This document shows positions 43,865-53,549 of a DNA stretch of 64,000 nucleotides, in pieces. The stretch covers positions 124,001 to 188,000 of the forward strand of contig CAJUBZ010000004.1 in the NCBI GenBank assembly GCA_910584795.1. The letters run 5' to 3'. Every line of letters starts with the position of its first letter. The first letter of the stretch is position 1. Below the pieces are notes generated by a model. The model did no database searches. It was not told where the DNA came from and saw only the letters and a program-made list of their open reading frames with translations. The position numbers and the translations under genes are program-made. The stretch comes from an uncultured Eubacterium sp. (GTDB lineage Bacteria; Bacillota; Clostridia; Lachnospirales; Lachnospiraceae).

Positions 43865-45853
43865 CTATTTATTCTTTAATACCTTCTCTTTTATCACTTT
43901 ATCTTTTGCTGACGTCTTTTTTGTATTCTTAGATGCCTTTGTTGTTCTCTTTACTGTTTTTGGGAACTCAAACACCACAGATTCATAACCTCTGAGAGGC
44001 ATCTCTAATCGATAAGGCATACCATCACATTCTTTTTTGACCGCCTTATATTTCACCGTCTCTGTTTCTCCTGTCTCTGTTGTAAGTACCCTTTTATACG
44101 TTCCAGCTTTTGGAACACCCACACAATAGTCAGGACGCTCCACCGGGGTAAAATTGCAGACAAAACCAATAGAGTTCTTGTAATCTGATTCTGTGGTCTT
44201 TCTAATAAAACTGAAAATACTTCTGTCTGCATCATCGGCATTAATCCACTCAAATGCACCATATCCTTTGGTTTCTGTATATAATGCCGGATATTTCTTA
44301 TACATATGGAGTAATTTCTTAACATAATTCTGCATATCCTTATGTTCTGGTTCTTCTAAAAGATACCAGTCCAGACTTCTCTTTTCAGACCACTCCTGAA
44401 GCTGTGCAAACTCCTGACCCATAAACAACAGCTTTCGTCCGGGATGCCCCATCATAAACGTATAAGCTGTTTTTAGGTTCTTAAACTTATCTGACGGATA
44501 TCCCGGCATTTTATTTAACATGGAGCATTTTAAATGTACAACCTCATCATGGGATAATACCAAAATAAAGTTTTCACTAAAAGCATATGTCATACCAAAT
44601 GTCATCTTATTATGGTTATTCTTCTTAAAATAAGGGTCTAATTTTGTATATTCTAAAAAATCATGCATCCATCCCATATTCCACTTATAAGAGAATCCCA
44701 GTCCGTCCTCTTCCGGTGCCATAGTCACCTTCGGCCATGCCGTAGATTCCTCCGCAATTACATAGGCCCTTGGATTTCTGTATTTCATAATACTGCTGAG
44801 ATGTTTAAAGAACTCAACAGCCTCTAAATTCTCATTCCCGCCATGAATATTAGGTATCCACTGTCCATCATTTCTGCCGTAATCCCGGTAAAGCATTGAT
44901 GCCACTGCATCTACTCTAAGCCCGTCAATATGGTACTTTTCCACCCAGAAAAGTGCATTTGCAATCAGAAAATTACTTACTTCTGTCTTCGAATAATCAA
45001 ATACTTTTGTTCCCCAGTCCGGATGTTCTCCCATTCTGGTATCAGCATACTCATAAAGCGGTGTTCCATCAAAAAATGCCAGTCCATGAGCATCTCTCGG
45101 AAAATGTGCCGGAACCCAGTCAAGGATTACACCAATACCCGCCTTGTGGAAAGAATCCACCAGATACATAAAATCCTGAGGTGTTCCATATCTGGATGTT
45201 GGTGCATAATATCCTACTACCTGATATCCCCATGAACCATCAAAAGGATGTTCTAAAATTCCCATTAGTTCTACATGAGTATATCCCATGTCGGCAACAT
45301 ATTTGACCAGCTCATCTGCCATACGCCTGTAATCATAAAATCCGTCTTGATCATCCGGTCCATGAAATTCCTTTTTCCATGAACCCGGATGTACTTCATA
45401 AATAGACATCGGCTGTTCATAATGATTTTCTGATGCTTTTTGACGAATCCATTTTGCATCATTCCATTGATAAGAATCTACATCTGCAACGCGTGAAGCA
45501 TTATCCGGGCGTACCTCTGCCCAGTTTCCATATGGATCTGCTTTGTACAACGTGTCTCCTGTCTGTGTTGAGATTACATATTTGTACATTGCCCCCTCGC
45601 CTACTTCAGGAACAAACAACTCCCAGATACCTGAGTCATTTTCCATTTTCATGTTGTGGTCAAATCCAAGCCAGTCATTAAAATCACCAATTACAGCAAC
45701 ATTGACAGCATTTGGTGCCCACACTGCAAAGTGTGTTCCTTTCACTCCGTCTACTTCTGTTATATGTGCGCCTAATTTCTCATAGATTTCATAGTGAGTG
45801 CCTTGACCGAACAAATAACAATCATCTTTTGTTATCGCTTTTTTGTTTCCCAT
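43865..45853 (-). CDS. glgB: 1,4-alpha-glucan branching enzyme
   Basis: This 662-residue GH13 enzyme makes alpha-1,6 branches in glycogen. Residues 20-110 form the CBM48 domain (HFAVWAPNAVNVAVIGDFN). Catalytic residues by alignment are D315 in GLRVDAVASM, E368 in YVIAEESTAW, and the Asp of LSHDEVVH. A Lys-rich tail of about 30 residues (TTKASKNTKKTSAKDK) follows the last domain and is unusual. Two starts are possible: ATG 45877 behind AAGG and ATG 45853 behind GGGAAGGAAAACC, the second being stronger. It supplies the branching step for the glgC-glgD products. Confidence 0.94.
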   Translation of the reverse strand: MGNKKAITKDDCYLFGQGTHYEIYEKLGAHITEVDGVKGTHFAVWAPNAVNVAVIGDFNDWLGFDHNMKMENDSGIWELFVPEVGEGAMYKYVISTQTGDTLYKADPYGNWAEVRPDNASRVADVDSYQWNDAKWIRQKASENHYEQPMSIYEVHPGSWKKEFHGPDDQDGFYDYRRMADELVKYVADMGYTHVELMGILEHPFDGSWGYQVVGYYAPTSRYGTPQDFMYLVDSFHKAGIGVILDWVPAHFPRDAHGLAFFDGTPLYEYADTRMGEHPDWGTKVFDYSKTEVSNFLIANALFWVEKYHIDGLRVDAVASMLYRDYGRNDGQWIPNIHGGNENLEAVEFFKHLSSIMKYRNPRAYVIAEESTAWPKVTMAPEEDGLGFSYKWNMGWMHDFLEYTKLDPYFKKNNHNKMTFGMTYAFSENFILVLSHDEVVHLKCSMLNKMPGYPSDKFKNLKTAYTFMMGHPGRKLLFMGQEFAQLQEWSEKRSLDWYLLEEPEHKDMQNYVKKLLHMYKKYPALYTETKGYGAFEWINADDADRSIFSFIRKTTESDYKNSIGFVCNFTPVERPDYCVGVPKAGTYKRVLTTETGETETVKYKAVKKECDGMPYRLEMPLRGYESVVFEFPKTVKRTTKASKNTKKTSAKDKVIKEKVLKNK

Positions 45854-45902
45854 ATGGTTTTCCTTCCCGCATGCCATTACGCCGCCTTATAGTTTATGTT
45901 TT

Positions 45903-48191
45903 CTATACCCTGTTATAATTAATTAAACATCCTTTTAATATAATATCCCTCTCATCATCTGTCATTTCACCAAGCTTTAATGTAAATGACTTCATCTCTT
46001 CACCAACAACATATGCAGGTATCTCTGTCGCTTTATTTCTCACTGCATCTGCAATATTAGGAACAAAGATATAATCATCTTTCTTAAATGGAAGCTCTTC
46101 CTCCTCAAAGATAAATGGAAGCATTCCCCAGTTAATCAGGTTAGAGCGATATCTCTTTGTTGCATATTCCTGTGCAATATTCGCCCAGCCGCCAAGTACC
46201 TTCTGACAGGACGCTGCCTGCTCTCTTGCAGAACCATCACCTGGTTTCACTGCATAAATTGTACTGCCGATACCAATGGTCTCTCTGGTGATTGGGTACT
46301 GTGGAAGTTTTTCCTTAATAAGTGATGTACACTGATGTACTTCCGGTAAAACCTCTCCCGGACAGTTTCCTGCTTCTCTTGCCTTTTCTGCTTTTTGAAC
46401 TTCTTTTGCCTTTCCAACATATTCCGGATCCTTACGTGACAATGCAAATTCTGCAAGTCCTAAAGGATTGGAACGATAAGATGATGTCTCACCAGATGGA
46501 ATCAGCTCGTCTGTCGTTGTTACCGGATCATGAATTTCCGATACCACTTTCAGTAATAAGTTATCTGTCAGTGCAACCATTTCCGGCCAGTCCTTAATGT
46601 TTGGTCCGAATTGAATTTCTGTTTCCGGATCAGCCACACCCTTTGAATCAAATACTCTATTTTCGTAAATACTACTGTCAAAGTGATATTTACGTCCTTT
46701 ATATTCTGTATCTAAATCTGTAGCAGATGTTAAATATCCTTTATTTGCCGCTGTAGCTGCAATAGATCTCGCATCCATAAGGGCAACCGATGAAATCTGT
46801 CCATTCTGCAATTTACTTCCTTCTCTGTTCGGGAAGTTTCTTGTAGAATGTCTGATACTAAATGCATTATTTGATGGTGTATCTCCAGCTCCAAAACAAG
46901 GTCCGCAGAATGCTGTTTTCATAACACCACCGGCTCCCATAATAGAAGCTGCTGCACCATTTTTAATTAACTCCATATATACTGGCATTGATGCAGGATA
47001 AACACTCAATGTAAATTCGTCTGCACCGATACTTTTTCCTTCTAAAATATCAGCTGCTGCACAGATATTCTCAAATCCACCACCTGCACAACCTGCAATG
47101 ATACCCTGATCTACATATAATCTGCCATTTCTGATTTTGTTTGTAAGCTGATAATCAACCTGTCCGTCTAATGAAACCAATGCTTTCTTTTCAACATCTC
47201 TTAAAATATCCTCAAGGTTTGCATTGACGTCATCAATGGTATATGTGTTGCTAGGATGGAAAGGCATTGCGATCATTGGCTTAATTTTTGATAAATCTAC
47301 ATAAACCATTCCGTCATAGTATGTAACCTCTCCCGGATTTAATTCTTTATATTCCTCTACTCTGCCATGAATATCGTAAAACTCTTTAATCTCTTCGTCA
47401 GTTCTCCAAATAGATGAAAGACAAGTAGTTTCCGTAGTCATGACATCCACACCAATTCTGAAATCTGCACTTAAAGATGAAACACCCGGTCCTACAAATT
47501 CCATAACTTTATTCTTTACATATCCTTTGTCAAATACCTCACCGATAATCGCAAGTGCCACGTCCTGAGGACCTACACCTTTTGCAGGCTCGCCTGTCAT
47601 ATAGATTCCGATAACTTCCGGTCTGTTAATGTCATATGTCTGTGAAAGAAGCTGTTTTACAAGTTCCGGTCCTCCCTCACCCATTGCCATCGTACCAAGT
47701 GCACCATAACGTGTATGTGAATCACTGCCTAAAATCATCTTACCGCCGCCTGCTAACATTTCTCTTGCAAACTGATGAATAACCGCCTGATGTGGTGGTA
47801 CATACATTCCGCCGTATTTCTTTGCACATGTCAGTCCAAACATATGGTCATCTTCATTAATTGTCCCTCCAACCGCACACAAACTGTTATGACAATTTGT
47901 CAGTACGTATGGGATCGGAAATTTTTCAAGCCCTGATGCTCTGGCTGTCTGAATAATGCCAACAAATGTAATATCGTGGGAAGTAAGTTTGTCAAACTTT
48001 ATCTGAAGCTTGTCCATATTTCCCGATATATTATGTTCTTTCAAAATACCGTAAGCGATAGTATTCTTACCAGCCTCTTCTTTTGAAAGATACTTATCAC
48101 CTAATTTACTTTTTAATAATTCTTCACTACCTGCTTCAATAACCTCAGTTCCATTGATAAGGTAGGCTCCTCCATTTGATAATTTAATCAT
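45903..48191 (-). CDS. Aconitase-family hydratase
   Basis: This 762-residue protein belongs to the aconitase superfamily. It shows GSDSHTRYGALGTMAMGEGG at 155-174, the three 4Fe-4S cysteines C368 (GCAGGGFENI), C429 and C432 (CGPC), RNFPNREGS, and the swivel domain start near residue 590. It differs from citrate-cycle AcnA/AcnB in the middle segment and is of the type annotated simply as hydratase. No isocitrate or isopropylmalate genes are nearby. The frame opens at ATG 48203, but ATG 48191 has GGAGGAGACA before it. Substrate unknown; aconitase or homoaconitase-like activity is possible. Confidence 0.85.
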   Translation of the reverse strand: MIKLSNGGAYLINGTEVIEAGSEELLKSKLGDKYLSKEEAGKNTIAYGILKEHNISGNMDKLQIKFDKLTSHDITFVGIIQTARASGLEKFPIPYVLTNCHNSLCAVGGTINEDDHMFGLTCAKKYGGMYVPPHQAVIHQFAREMLAGGGKMILGSDSHTRYGALGTMAMGEGGPELVKQLLSQTYDINRPEVIGIYMTGEPAKGVGPQDVALAIIGEVFDKGYVKNKVMEFVGPGVSSLSADFRIGVDVMTTETTCLSSIWRTDEEIKEFYDIHGRVEEYKELNPGEVTYYDGMVYVDLSKIKPMIAMPFHPSNTYTIDDVNANLEDILRDVEKKALVSLDGQVDYQLTNKIRNGRLYVDQGIIAGCAGGGFENICAAADILEGKSIGADEFTLSVYPASMPVYMELIKNGAAASIMGAGGVMKTAFCGPCFGAGDTPSNNAFSIRHSTRNFPNREGSKLQNGQISSVALMDARSIAATAANKGYLTSATDLDTEYKGRKYHFDSSIYENRVFDSKGVADPETEIQFGPNIKDWPEMVALTDNLLLKVVSEIHDPVTTTDELIPSGETSSYRSNPLGLAEFALSRKDPEYVGKAKEVQKAEKAREAGNCPGEVLPEVHQCTSLIKEKLPQYPITRETIGIGSTIYAVKPGDGSAREQAASCQKVLGGWANIAQEYATKRYRSNLINWGMLPFIFEEEELPFKKDDYIFVPNIADAVRNKATEIPAYVVGEEMKSFTLKLGEMTDDERDIILKGCLINYNRV

Positions 48192-48231
48192 TGTCTCCTC
48201 CATTAATTTTACTAACTACTCAGTCTATTTT

Positions 48232-48260
48232 ATTATATAAAATTTAAGGGTGCTTTTCAA
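48232..48260 (-). promoter_or_regulatory. Sigma-A promoter of the hydratase gene
   Basis: On the minus strand TTGAAA and a perfect TATAAT are separated by 17 bases, about 40 bases before the ATG at 48191. Confidence 0.6.
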
Positions 48261-48308
48261 GTAAAGCATGCGTTTTGATATTAAACAAAACTTCCATTTT
48301 GTCTAATT

Positions 48309-48337
48309 TTGATCTCATTAATTTTATTTGGTATACT
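48309..48337 (+). promoter_or_regulatory. Promoter of the glycosyltransferase/acyltransferase pair
   Basis: TTGATC and TATACT are separated by 17 bases. The leader then contains a hairpin AGCCGC/GCGGCT at 48379-48403 before the ATG at 48429. Confidence 0.5.
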
Positions 48338-48428
48338 ATATTTATATCTATACTAGAATGTATACATAAGAAAAACTAAGCCGCCAAAAATTATAATGCG
48401 GCTACAAATATTATGTGAGGAAGATCAT

Positions 48429-49550
48429 ATGAAAATTGCAGTAGTCAGTGATGTACTTGGAGAAGAAAATAACGGCACAACCATTGCTGCCATGAATTTA
48501 ATACGTTCACTTCGGGCAAAAGGACATGAAGTCCGTATCATTTGTCCCGACATAGAAAAAACCGGCGAATTTGGATATTATATTGTAAAAACTCTGAATG
48601 TGGGACCTTTCAATGGTTATGTAGAAAAAAACGGAGTAAGCATTGCCCGTCCTGATAAAAAAGTTATCAAAGAAGCTTTGCATGGTATTGATGCAGTACA
48701 CATTATGGTTCCATTTTTGACCGGATGTTATGTTGCAAAATACTGTAATAAACACAACATTCCATTATCTGCAGGATTTCATTGCCAGGCAGAAAATTTC
48801 TCAAACCATTTACATCTGATGAATGCACACAGATTTAATAATCGGGTTTATAAATTTTTTTATAAGCATCTCTATCAGTATTGTGATGCAATCCACTATC
48901 CTACGCAGTTTATCTGTAATACTTTTGAAAATGTAGTAGGTATTACACCACACCATGTTATTTCCAACGGCGTGAACTACCAGTTCCATCGTGGTATTCC
49001 AAAATACAGGAAAGAGGACGGTCTGTTCCGTATATTATATATCGGCAGATACAGCAAAGAAAAAACACATTCCGTTTTATTAAAAGCCGTAAATAAAAGC
49101 AAATACCGCAATCGTATCCAGCTGATTTTTGCCGGAGACGGCCCACAAAAGAAAAACATTCAGATGTATGCAGCAAAACATTTACCCGTTCAGCCGATTA
49201 TGCGATTTTATTCCAGAGAGGATCTTTTAAAAGTTATTGGCTCCGCAGATTTATATGTACATGCTGCTGAGATCGAATTAGAAGCAATCTCCTGTTTAGA
49301 AGCAATTTCCTGTGGTCTTGTTCCAGTCATCAATAATTCGCCACGCTCTGCAACGAAATATTTTGCATTCGATGAAAAAAATCTATTCAAATGCAATAAT
49401 GCGAAGGATTTGGCCTCCAAAATAGACTACTGGATCGAACACCCAAAGGAAAAAGAACAACGCAGCCTGGACTATGCTGATTTTGCAACACAGTGGCAGT
49501 TTGATAAATGTATGGATCAGATGGAAGAAATGATACTTTCAATCATATAG
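48429..49550 (+). CDS. Family 4 glycosyltransferase, possibly glycolipid-forming
   Basis: This 373-residue GT-B enzyme starts MKIAVVSDVLGEENNGTTIA, with ICNTFENVVGITPHHVISNGVN at the domain junction and LYIGRYSKEKTHSVLLKA starting the C-terminal half. The donor site EIELEAISCLEAISCGLVPV has Glu residues near 292-300. It resembles diacylglycerol or phosphatidyl glycosyltransferases more than polysaccharide-locus enzymes. The frame opens at 48396, but ATG 48429 follows GAGGAAGATCAT. The next gene is a PlsC-like acyltransferase, so a role in membrane glycolipid synthesis is likely, though inferred. Confidence 0.85.
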   Translation: MKIAVVSDVLGEENNGTTIAAMNLIRSLRAKGHEVRIICPDIEKTGEFGYYIVKTLNVGPFNGYVEKNGVSIARPDKKVIKEALHGIDAVHIMVPFLTGCYVAKYCNKHNIPLSAGFHCQAENFSNHLHLMNAHRFNNRVYKFFYKHLYQYCDAIHYPTQFICNTFENVVGITPHHVISNGVNYQFHRGIPKYRKEDGLFRILYIGRYSKEKTHSVLLKAVNKSKYRNRIQLIFAGDGPQKKNIQMYAAKHLPVQPIMRFYSREDLLKVIGSADLYVHAAEIELEAISCLEAISCGLVPVINNSPRSATKYFAFDEKNLFKCNNAKDLASKIDYWIEHPKEKEQRSLDYADFATQWQFDKCMDQMEEMILSII

Positions 49551-49559
49551 GTGATACAA

Positions 49560-50342
49560 ATGAAAACAATTTATTATAAAGATGAATTAAATGATGACTT
49601 TGCCGCAACTCAGGGTATTAAAACAAAGCCCTTGCCGGAAAATTATAAATGGATACACAAAAGCAGACTGTGGAACCTTTTTGCAGATGTCCTTTATTAC
49701 TTTATTGTTTATCCTCTAGTGAAAGTTTTTAATACTTTTATTGTAGGCTTGAATATCAAAAACAAAAAAGTAATTAAAAAGTTAAAGACCGGCTGTTTTT
49801 TATACAGTAATCATACACAGCATATTGACCCTCTGATTTCCGCAACGGTCTCCGGGTGGGGACACCGGACTTACTTTATTGCAGGAAATGATGCCTTTTC
49901 TATAACCGGACTCCGTCACCTTGTAGATATGCTCGGAGCAATGCCTATCGGACATGATATTGCCAGTATGAAGAAGATGATTCATACCGTCACCAAAAGG
50001 ATTCAGGAAAAATCATGCATTACAATTTATCCCGAAGCTCATATCTGGCCATATTATGTAGGAATTCGTCCTTTTAAAAGTGCCAGCTTTGCTTATCCTG
50101 TAGCTTTGAATGCACCTGTTGTTGCCTCTGTTGTTACATACAGAAAAAGACATTGGCCTTTTCGATTATTTTTCAGATCACCTGCAATTACTGTATATTG
50201 CAGCAACCCAATGTATGCTAATCCGACTCTAAGCAAGAAAGCCGCAAAGGAAGAGTTGCGTGACAGGGTGTTTCATTGGATGACGGAAACTGCTCAAAAA
50301 TATAGTACATATGAATTTTGGCGATATGAGAAAAAATCTTAG
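49560..50342 (+). CDS. PlsC-like acyltransferase
   Basis: This 260-residue membrane-associated protein has the LPLAT acyltransferase motifs: NHTQHID (His-x4-Asp catalytic pair) at about residues 81-87, then a YPEAHIWPY block in place of the usual EGTR motif, and PVVASVVTY. A hydrophobic segment near residues 35-58 probably anchors it. The first in-frame codon is GTG 49551, but ATG 49560 follows AGGTGATACAA. It begins 9 bases after the glycosyltransferase gene and probably works with it. It could acylate lysophosphatidate or a glycolipid; the altered third motif suggests a non-standard acceptor. Confidence 0.85.
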   Translation: MKTIYYKDELNDDFAATQGIKTKPLPENYKWIHKSRLWNLFADVLYYFIVYPLVKVFNTFIVGLNIKNKKVIKKLKTGCFLYSNHTQHIDPLISATVSGWGHRTYFIAGNDAFSITGLRHLVDMLGAMPIGHDIASMKKMIHTVTKRIQEKSCITIYPEAHIWPYYVGIRPFKSASFAYPVALNAPVVASVVTYRKRHWPFRLFFRSPAITVYCSNPMYANPTLSKKAAKEELRDRVFHWMTETAQKYSTYEFWRYEKKS

Positions 50343-50349
50343 AATGAAT

Positions 50350-50397
50350 AAGAAGCTGTTGCATTTAAGCAACAGCTTCTTATTGGCTATTTTTTAT
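50350..50397 (+). terminator. Terminator after the acyltransferase gene
   Basis: AAGAAGCTGTTGC and GCAACAGCTTCTT (50350-50381) pair exactly with a 6-base loop. A TTTTTT run follows after a few bases, at the end of the convergent GH3 gene. Confidence 0.75.
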
Positions 50398-50399
50398 TT

Positions 50400-53165
50400 T
50401 TATTTCTTCTTCAATTTCTTAAACTGCATATATTTCACTTCGATACCTGCAAGGACATCTTCTAATTTCAAGTTATATACACCCTTATCTAATTTCACCT
50501 TGCATAGTTTCTGAGTAATCCAGTTTCCATCCGTTCCGTTGGTCTGAATAACTACCATGGTCTCTCCATTCGCATTTACATTGACCGTAGACTGTGCCAG
50601 ATTTGATTTTGCAAATGAGATATTTACAATAATCGTATACTCTGCATCTTCTTCCACAATCATTGTTGCTTCCTTGCCACAATCAAACATTACTTTGTTA
50701 TCATCTGACAAATTAAACTGCTGATATTTTGCTTCCTCTGCTGGAACTGATGGATAATATTTTGCTACATCAGTATCAACCAACTCTCTCTCAATAACAG
50801 GAGCATTCAATATAAAGTTGCAGATATTCATTGCTGCTCTTTGTAGTTCTCCAACAGTAAGTGTTCCTGCTTCGACAGAACTTTCTGTATTGTCGCTATT
50901 CGAATTTACTTCTGCACCATTATTATTTACAACCATGTATACATCATTCTGTGAGCGAACCATATCGCGTGTATCCTGATTGGATTCCTCCCCACCTTCT
51001 ACTACGTCGTTCATCTTTGCCCACCAGTCTGTCATAACAATACCTTCGTATCCCCACTCACCACGAAGTACTGTAGTACAAAGGTCATAATTTGATGCTG
51101 CCCAATGTCCGTTAATCGGATTATAACTAGTCATCAATGCCATAACAGTCTTTTCTTTTACTGCCATCTCGAAGGATTTTAAATATATTTCTCTGATAGC
51201 ACGTTCTGAACAAACAGCATCTATCTTAAATCTGTGTGATTCCTGTCCATTTAATGCATAATGCTTAATGGTTCCCCATGCACCTCCGTCTTTAATACCT
51301 CCGGTAGATGCAACAGACATTGTTCCTGACAAATATGGGTCTTCTGAATAATACTCAAAATTACGTCCATTTAAAGGATGTCTATGAATATTTACACCAG
51401 GTCCTAATAAAGTGTCAACCTGATTTCTTCTTAATTCCTCACCTTCCATTGTATATAGCTCTCTGACTAATGGTACATTCCATGAAGATGAAAGAGCTGT
51501 ACCAATCGGAAGCTGAACTGCCTTACCATCATAACGAAGTCCACTTGGTCCATCTGCACAACAGGCTGCCGGAATACCATAACCAAACAGAGCATCTGAT
51601 ATTCCTCCAAAAGCCGAAGCTGTTCCCTGTGTTACACGTGGATTGCTCATTCCCTCTCCTCTGACAATCTGCGCCATTTCTTCTACCGAAAGCTGTGCAA
51701 CAAATTCTTCCAGACTATTCTTGCCTGCCTGAACGTCCTGAAGAGTAATTCCTTTATCTCCTGTAATCTCCATTGATTTTGGAAGATTTTCTTCTATTCT
51801 TTTTGCCATATCCACTGTAGGCTTCTGAGATGGAACATATTCCTTTTCAAAAGTTCCATCTGCTTTCAGACTTCCTGGTCTTAAGATTGTAAGATTCTCA
51901 TCATTTGGACAACAGATTTCTGACAATTGTTCTACTACTTTTAATTCATTTAATTGATATGTATAAACATTTTTAACATTTCTTACACTGTTACCAACAT
52001 AAATAGCATAATCTCCAGCCTCCAAAACATAACATGATTTATGTCCTGTAGCATTACTGTCATCATAAGATGCCATATCATTGATAGCAACTGAAATATC
52101 TATAATCTGACTCTTACCCGGTGCAAGTTTGTCTGTCTTTGCATATGCGCAAAGTTCTTTTGCCGGCTTTCCAAGCACTCCTTGCGGTGCACTATAATAT
52201 ACCTGAACAACTTCTTTACCGGAATATTTATCTCCAGTGTTTGTCACCTTAACCTGAATCTTAATTTGATTGTCTTCTGCCTCTGCTGACAATATCTCAA
52301 TATCAAATGTAGTATATGAAATACCATAACCAAATTCAAACATCACCTTCTCTGGTGCAAAAGTTTCAAAATATCTGTAACCTACATAAATATCTTCCTG
52401 ATAAAGATTTGTTAATGAATTTCCAAAATTTTCTGCCGATGGATAATCTTCTAAATTCTCTGCAATCGTATCCGGGAGTTTTCCACTTGGTGTTTCTTTA
52501 CCGGAAAGAACATCAACTACCGCATTACCGCCTTCCATTCCACCGGACCACACATATACAACCGCCTTAATCTTTCCACGAAACTGTGTGTCATTCATCC
52601 ACTTCATATCAATAATATTAGATACATTCAAAACAACTACTACATCTTCAAACGCTTCGGTTATATTTTTAAGATTTGCAATTTCCTCATCTGTTAAAAG
52701 ATAACTTCCTGCTCCATTATAGTTATCTTTATCCTCACCGGCAGTACGACCGATAATATAAACAGCCTTATTAGAAGCTCCTGCCTGTTTCTTTGCATAT
52801 TCTAATGTAATATCCATGTCCTTCTGATACCATGGTTCAGCCGCCCAGCCGCCGCCACCATTATCAAACGGATGGTCTTTCAGCCATTCTACATAATCAT
52901 TTGCCAGTTCTTCATTTATATGTAAATCACTTTTCTGAAAACCTTCAATAATATTTGTAGCATATTCAACCTGAACAGCCCCTCCTGAACCGGTTCCACT
53001 TCTATAATACTCTAGCTGTGGTCTGCCAAATACTGAAATTTTATCTTCTTTTGTAAACGGAAGTACACTATCATCATTTTTTAATAATACAATCCCTTCC
53101 ACTGCTGCCTCACGGCTCTTTTCGGCAAATCCCTCTACCGGAATTCCTCTCAAACTTTCGCTCAT
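50400..53165 (-). CDS. GH3 beta-glucosidase with permuted domain order
   Basis: This 921-residue protein lacks a signal peptide, so it is likely cytoplasmic. The usual C-terminal GH3 domain comes first (REAAVEGIVLLKNDDSVLPF, then VWSGGMEGGNAVVDVLSGK). A fibronectin-like region follows (GYGISYTTFDIEI, TGDKYSGKEVVQVYYSAPQG). The usual N-terminal barrel comes last (CADGPSGLRYD, NIHRHPLNGRNFEYYSEDPYL, KHYALNGQE), with the nucleophile Asp in VMTDWW near residue 713. This order is known from Butyrivibrio and Ruminococcus beta-glucosidases. A short beta-rich tail ends it. The frame opens at 53186, but ATG 53165 follows GGAGGAAAACAAAA. Confidence 0.92.
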   Translation of the reverse strand: MSESLRGIPVEGFAEKSREAAVEGIVLLKNDDSVLPFTKEDKISVFGRPQLEYYRSGTGSGGAVQVEYATNIIEGFQKSDLHINEELANDYVEWLKDHPFDNGGGGWAAEPWYQKDMDITLEYAKKQAGASNKAVYIIGRTAGEDKDNYNGAGSYLLTDEEIANLKNITEAFEDVVVVLNVSNIIDMKWMNDTQFRGKIKAVVYVWSGGMEGGNAVVDVLSGKETPSGKLPDTIAENLEDYPSAENFGNSLTNLYQEDIYVGYRYFETFAPEKVMFEFGYGISYTTFDIEILSAEAEDNQIKIQVKVTNTGDKYSGKEVVQVYYSAPQGVLGKPAKELCAYAKTDKLAPGKSQIIDISVAINDMASYDDSNATGHKSCYVLEAGDYAIYVGNSVRNVKNVYTYQLNELKVVEQLSEICCPNDENLTILRPGSLKADGTFEKEYVPSQKPTVDMAKRIEENLPKSMEITGDKGITLQDVQAGKNSLEEFVAQLSVEEMAQIVRGEGMSNPRVTQGTASAFGGISDALFGYGIPAACCADGPSGLRYDGKAVQLPIGTALSSSWNVPLVRELYTMEGEELRRNQVDTLLGPGVNIHRHPLNGRNFEYYSEDPYLSGTMSVASTGGIKDGGAWGTIKHYALNGQESHRFKIDAVCSERAIREIYLKSFEMAVKEKTVMALMTSYNPINGHWAASNYDLCTTVLRGEWGYEGIVMTDWWAKMNDVVEGGEESNQDTRDMVRSQNDVYMVVNNNGAEVNSNSDNTESSVEAGTLTVGELQRAAMNICNFILNAPVIERELVDTDVAKYYPSVPAEEAKYQQFNLSDDNKVMFDCGKEATMIVEEDAEYTIIVNISFAKSNLAQSTVNVNANGETMVVIQTNGTDGNWITQKLCKVKLDKGVYNLKLEDVLAGIEVKYMQFKKLKKK

Positions 53166-53210
53166 TTTTGTTTTCCTCCAAAGCATATTGTTTTTAACTT
53201 CTCAATATAT

Positions 53211-53241
53211 TTTTGTTATCAACAAAACTACGTTTAAAACG
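53211..53241. promoter_or_regulatory. Two adjacent palindromes upstream of the GH3 gene
   Basis: TTTTGTTATCAACAAAA (53211-53227, 7-base arms) and CGTTTAAAACG (53231-53241) sit 45-75 bases before the start. They are candidate operators, perhaps for a LacI-family regulator. No convincing -35/-10 pair was found nearby. Confidence 0.35.
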
Positions 53242-53480
53242 CACTTGCCATATAAGCCCACTATAACATATGATTTTCCTAAATACCATATTTTGCAGTC
53301 AGAAAAATGTTTTTATTATACTGAATTTTAAATAGATATAAAAATTATTTTTTGTATGTTTTACCCTTATAAAAAGGCACTTTGTGACAAAAAAATATAT
53401 TTTTGCAACGTTTTTATGAAGAAGTTTTTTTCTTTTTTTCTTTAAAATAAACATGTTTTTCTTTTTCTACTTTTTCTTTA
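53242..53480. other. AT-rich divergent intergenic stretch
   Basis: Between the GH3 upstream palindromes and the phenylacetate-CoA ligase promoter I see only T-rich DNA, no gene or repeat. Confidence 0.55.
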
Positions 53481-53509
53481 TTGCTTTAAAGTACTGAATA
53501 TTGTAAAAT
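53481..53509 (+). promoter_or_regulatory. Promoter of the phenylacetate-CoA ligase/ACT operon
   Basis: TTGCTT and TAAAAT are separated by 17 bases, ending 40 bases before the ATG. Confidence 0.45.
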
Positions 53510-53549
53510 TATTACATAAAATAATGTAACGAAGAAAGGAATAAATATA

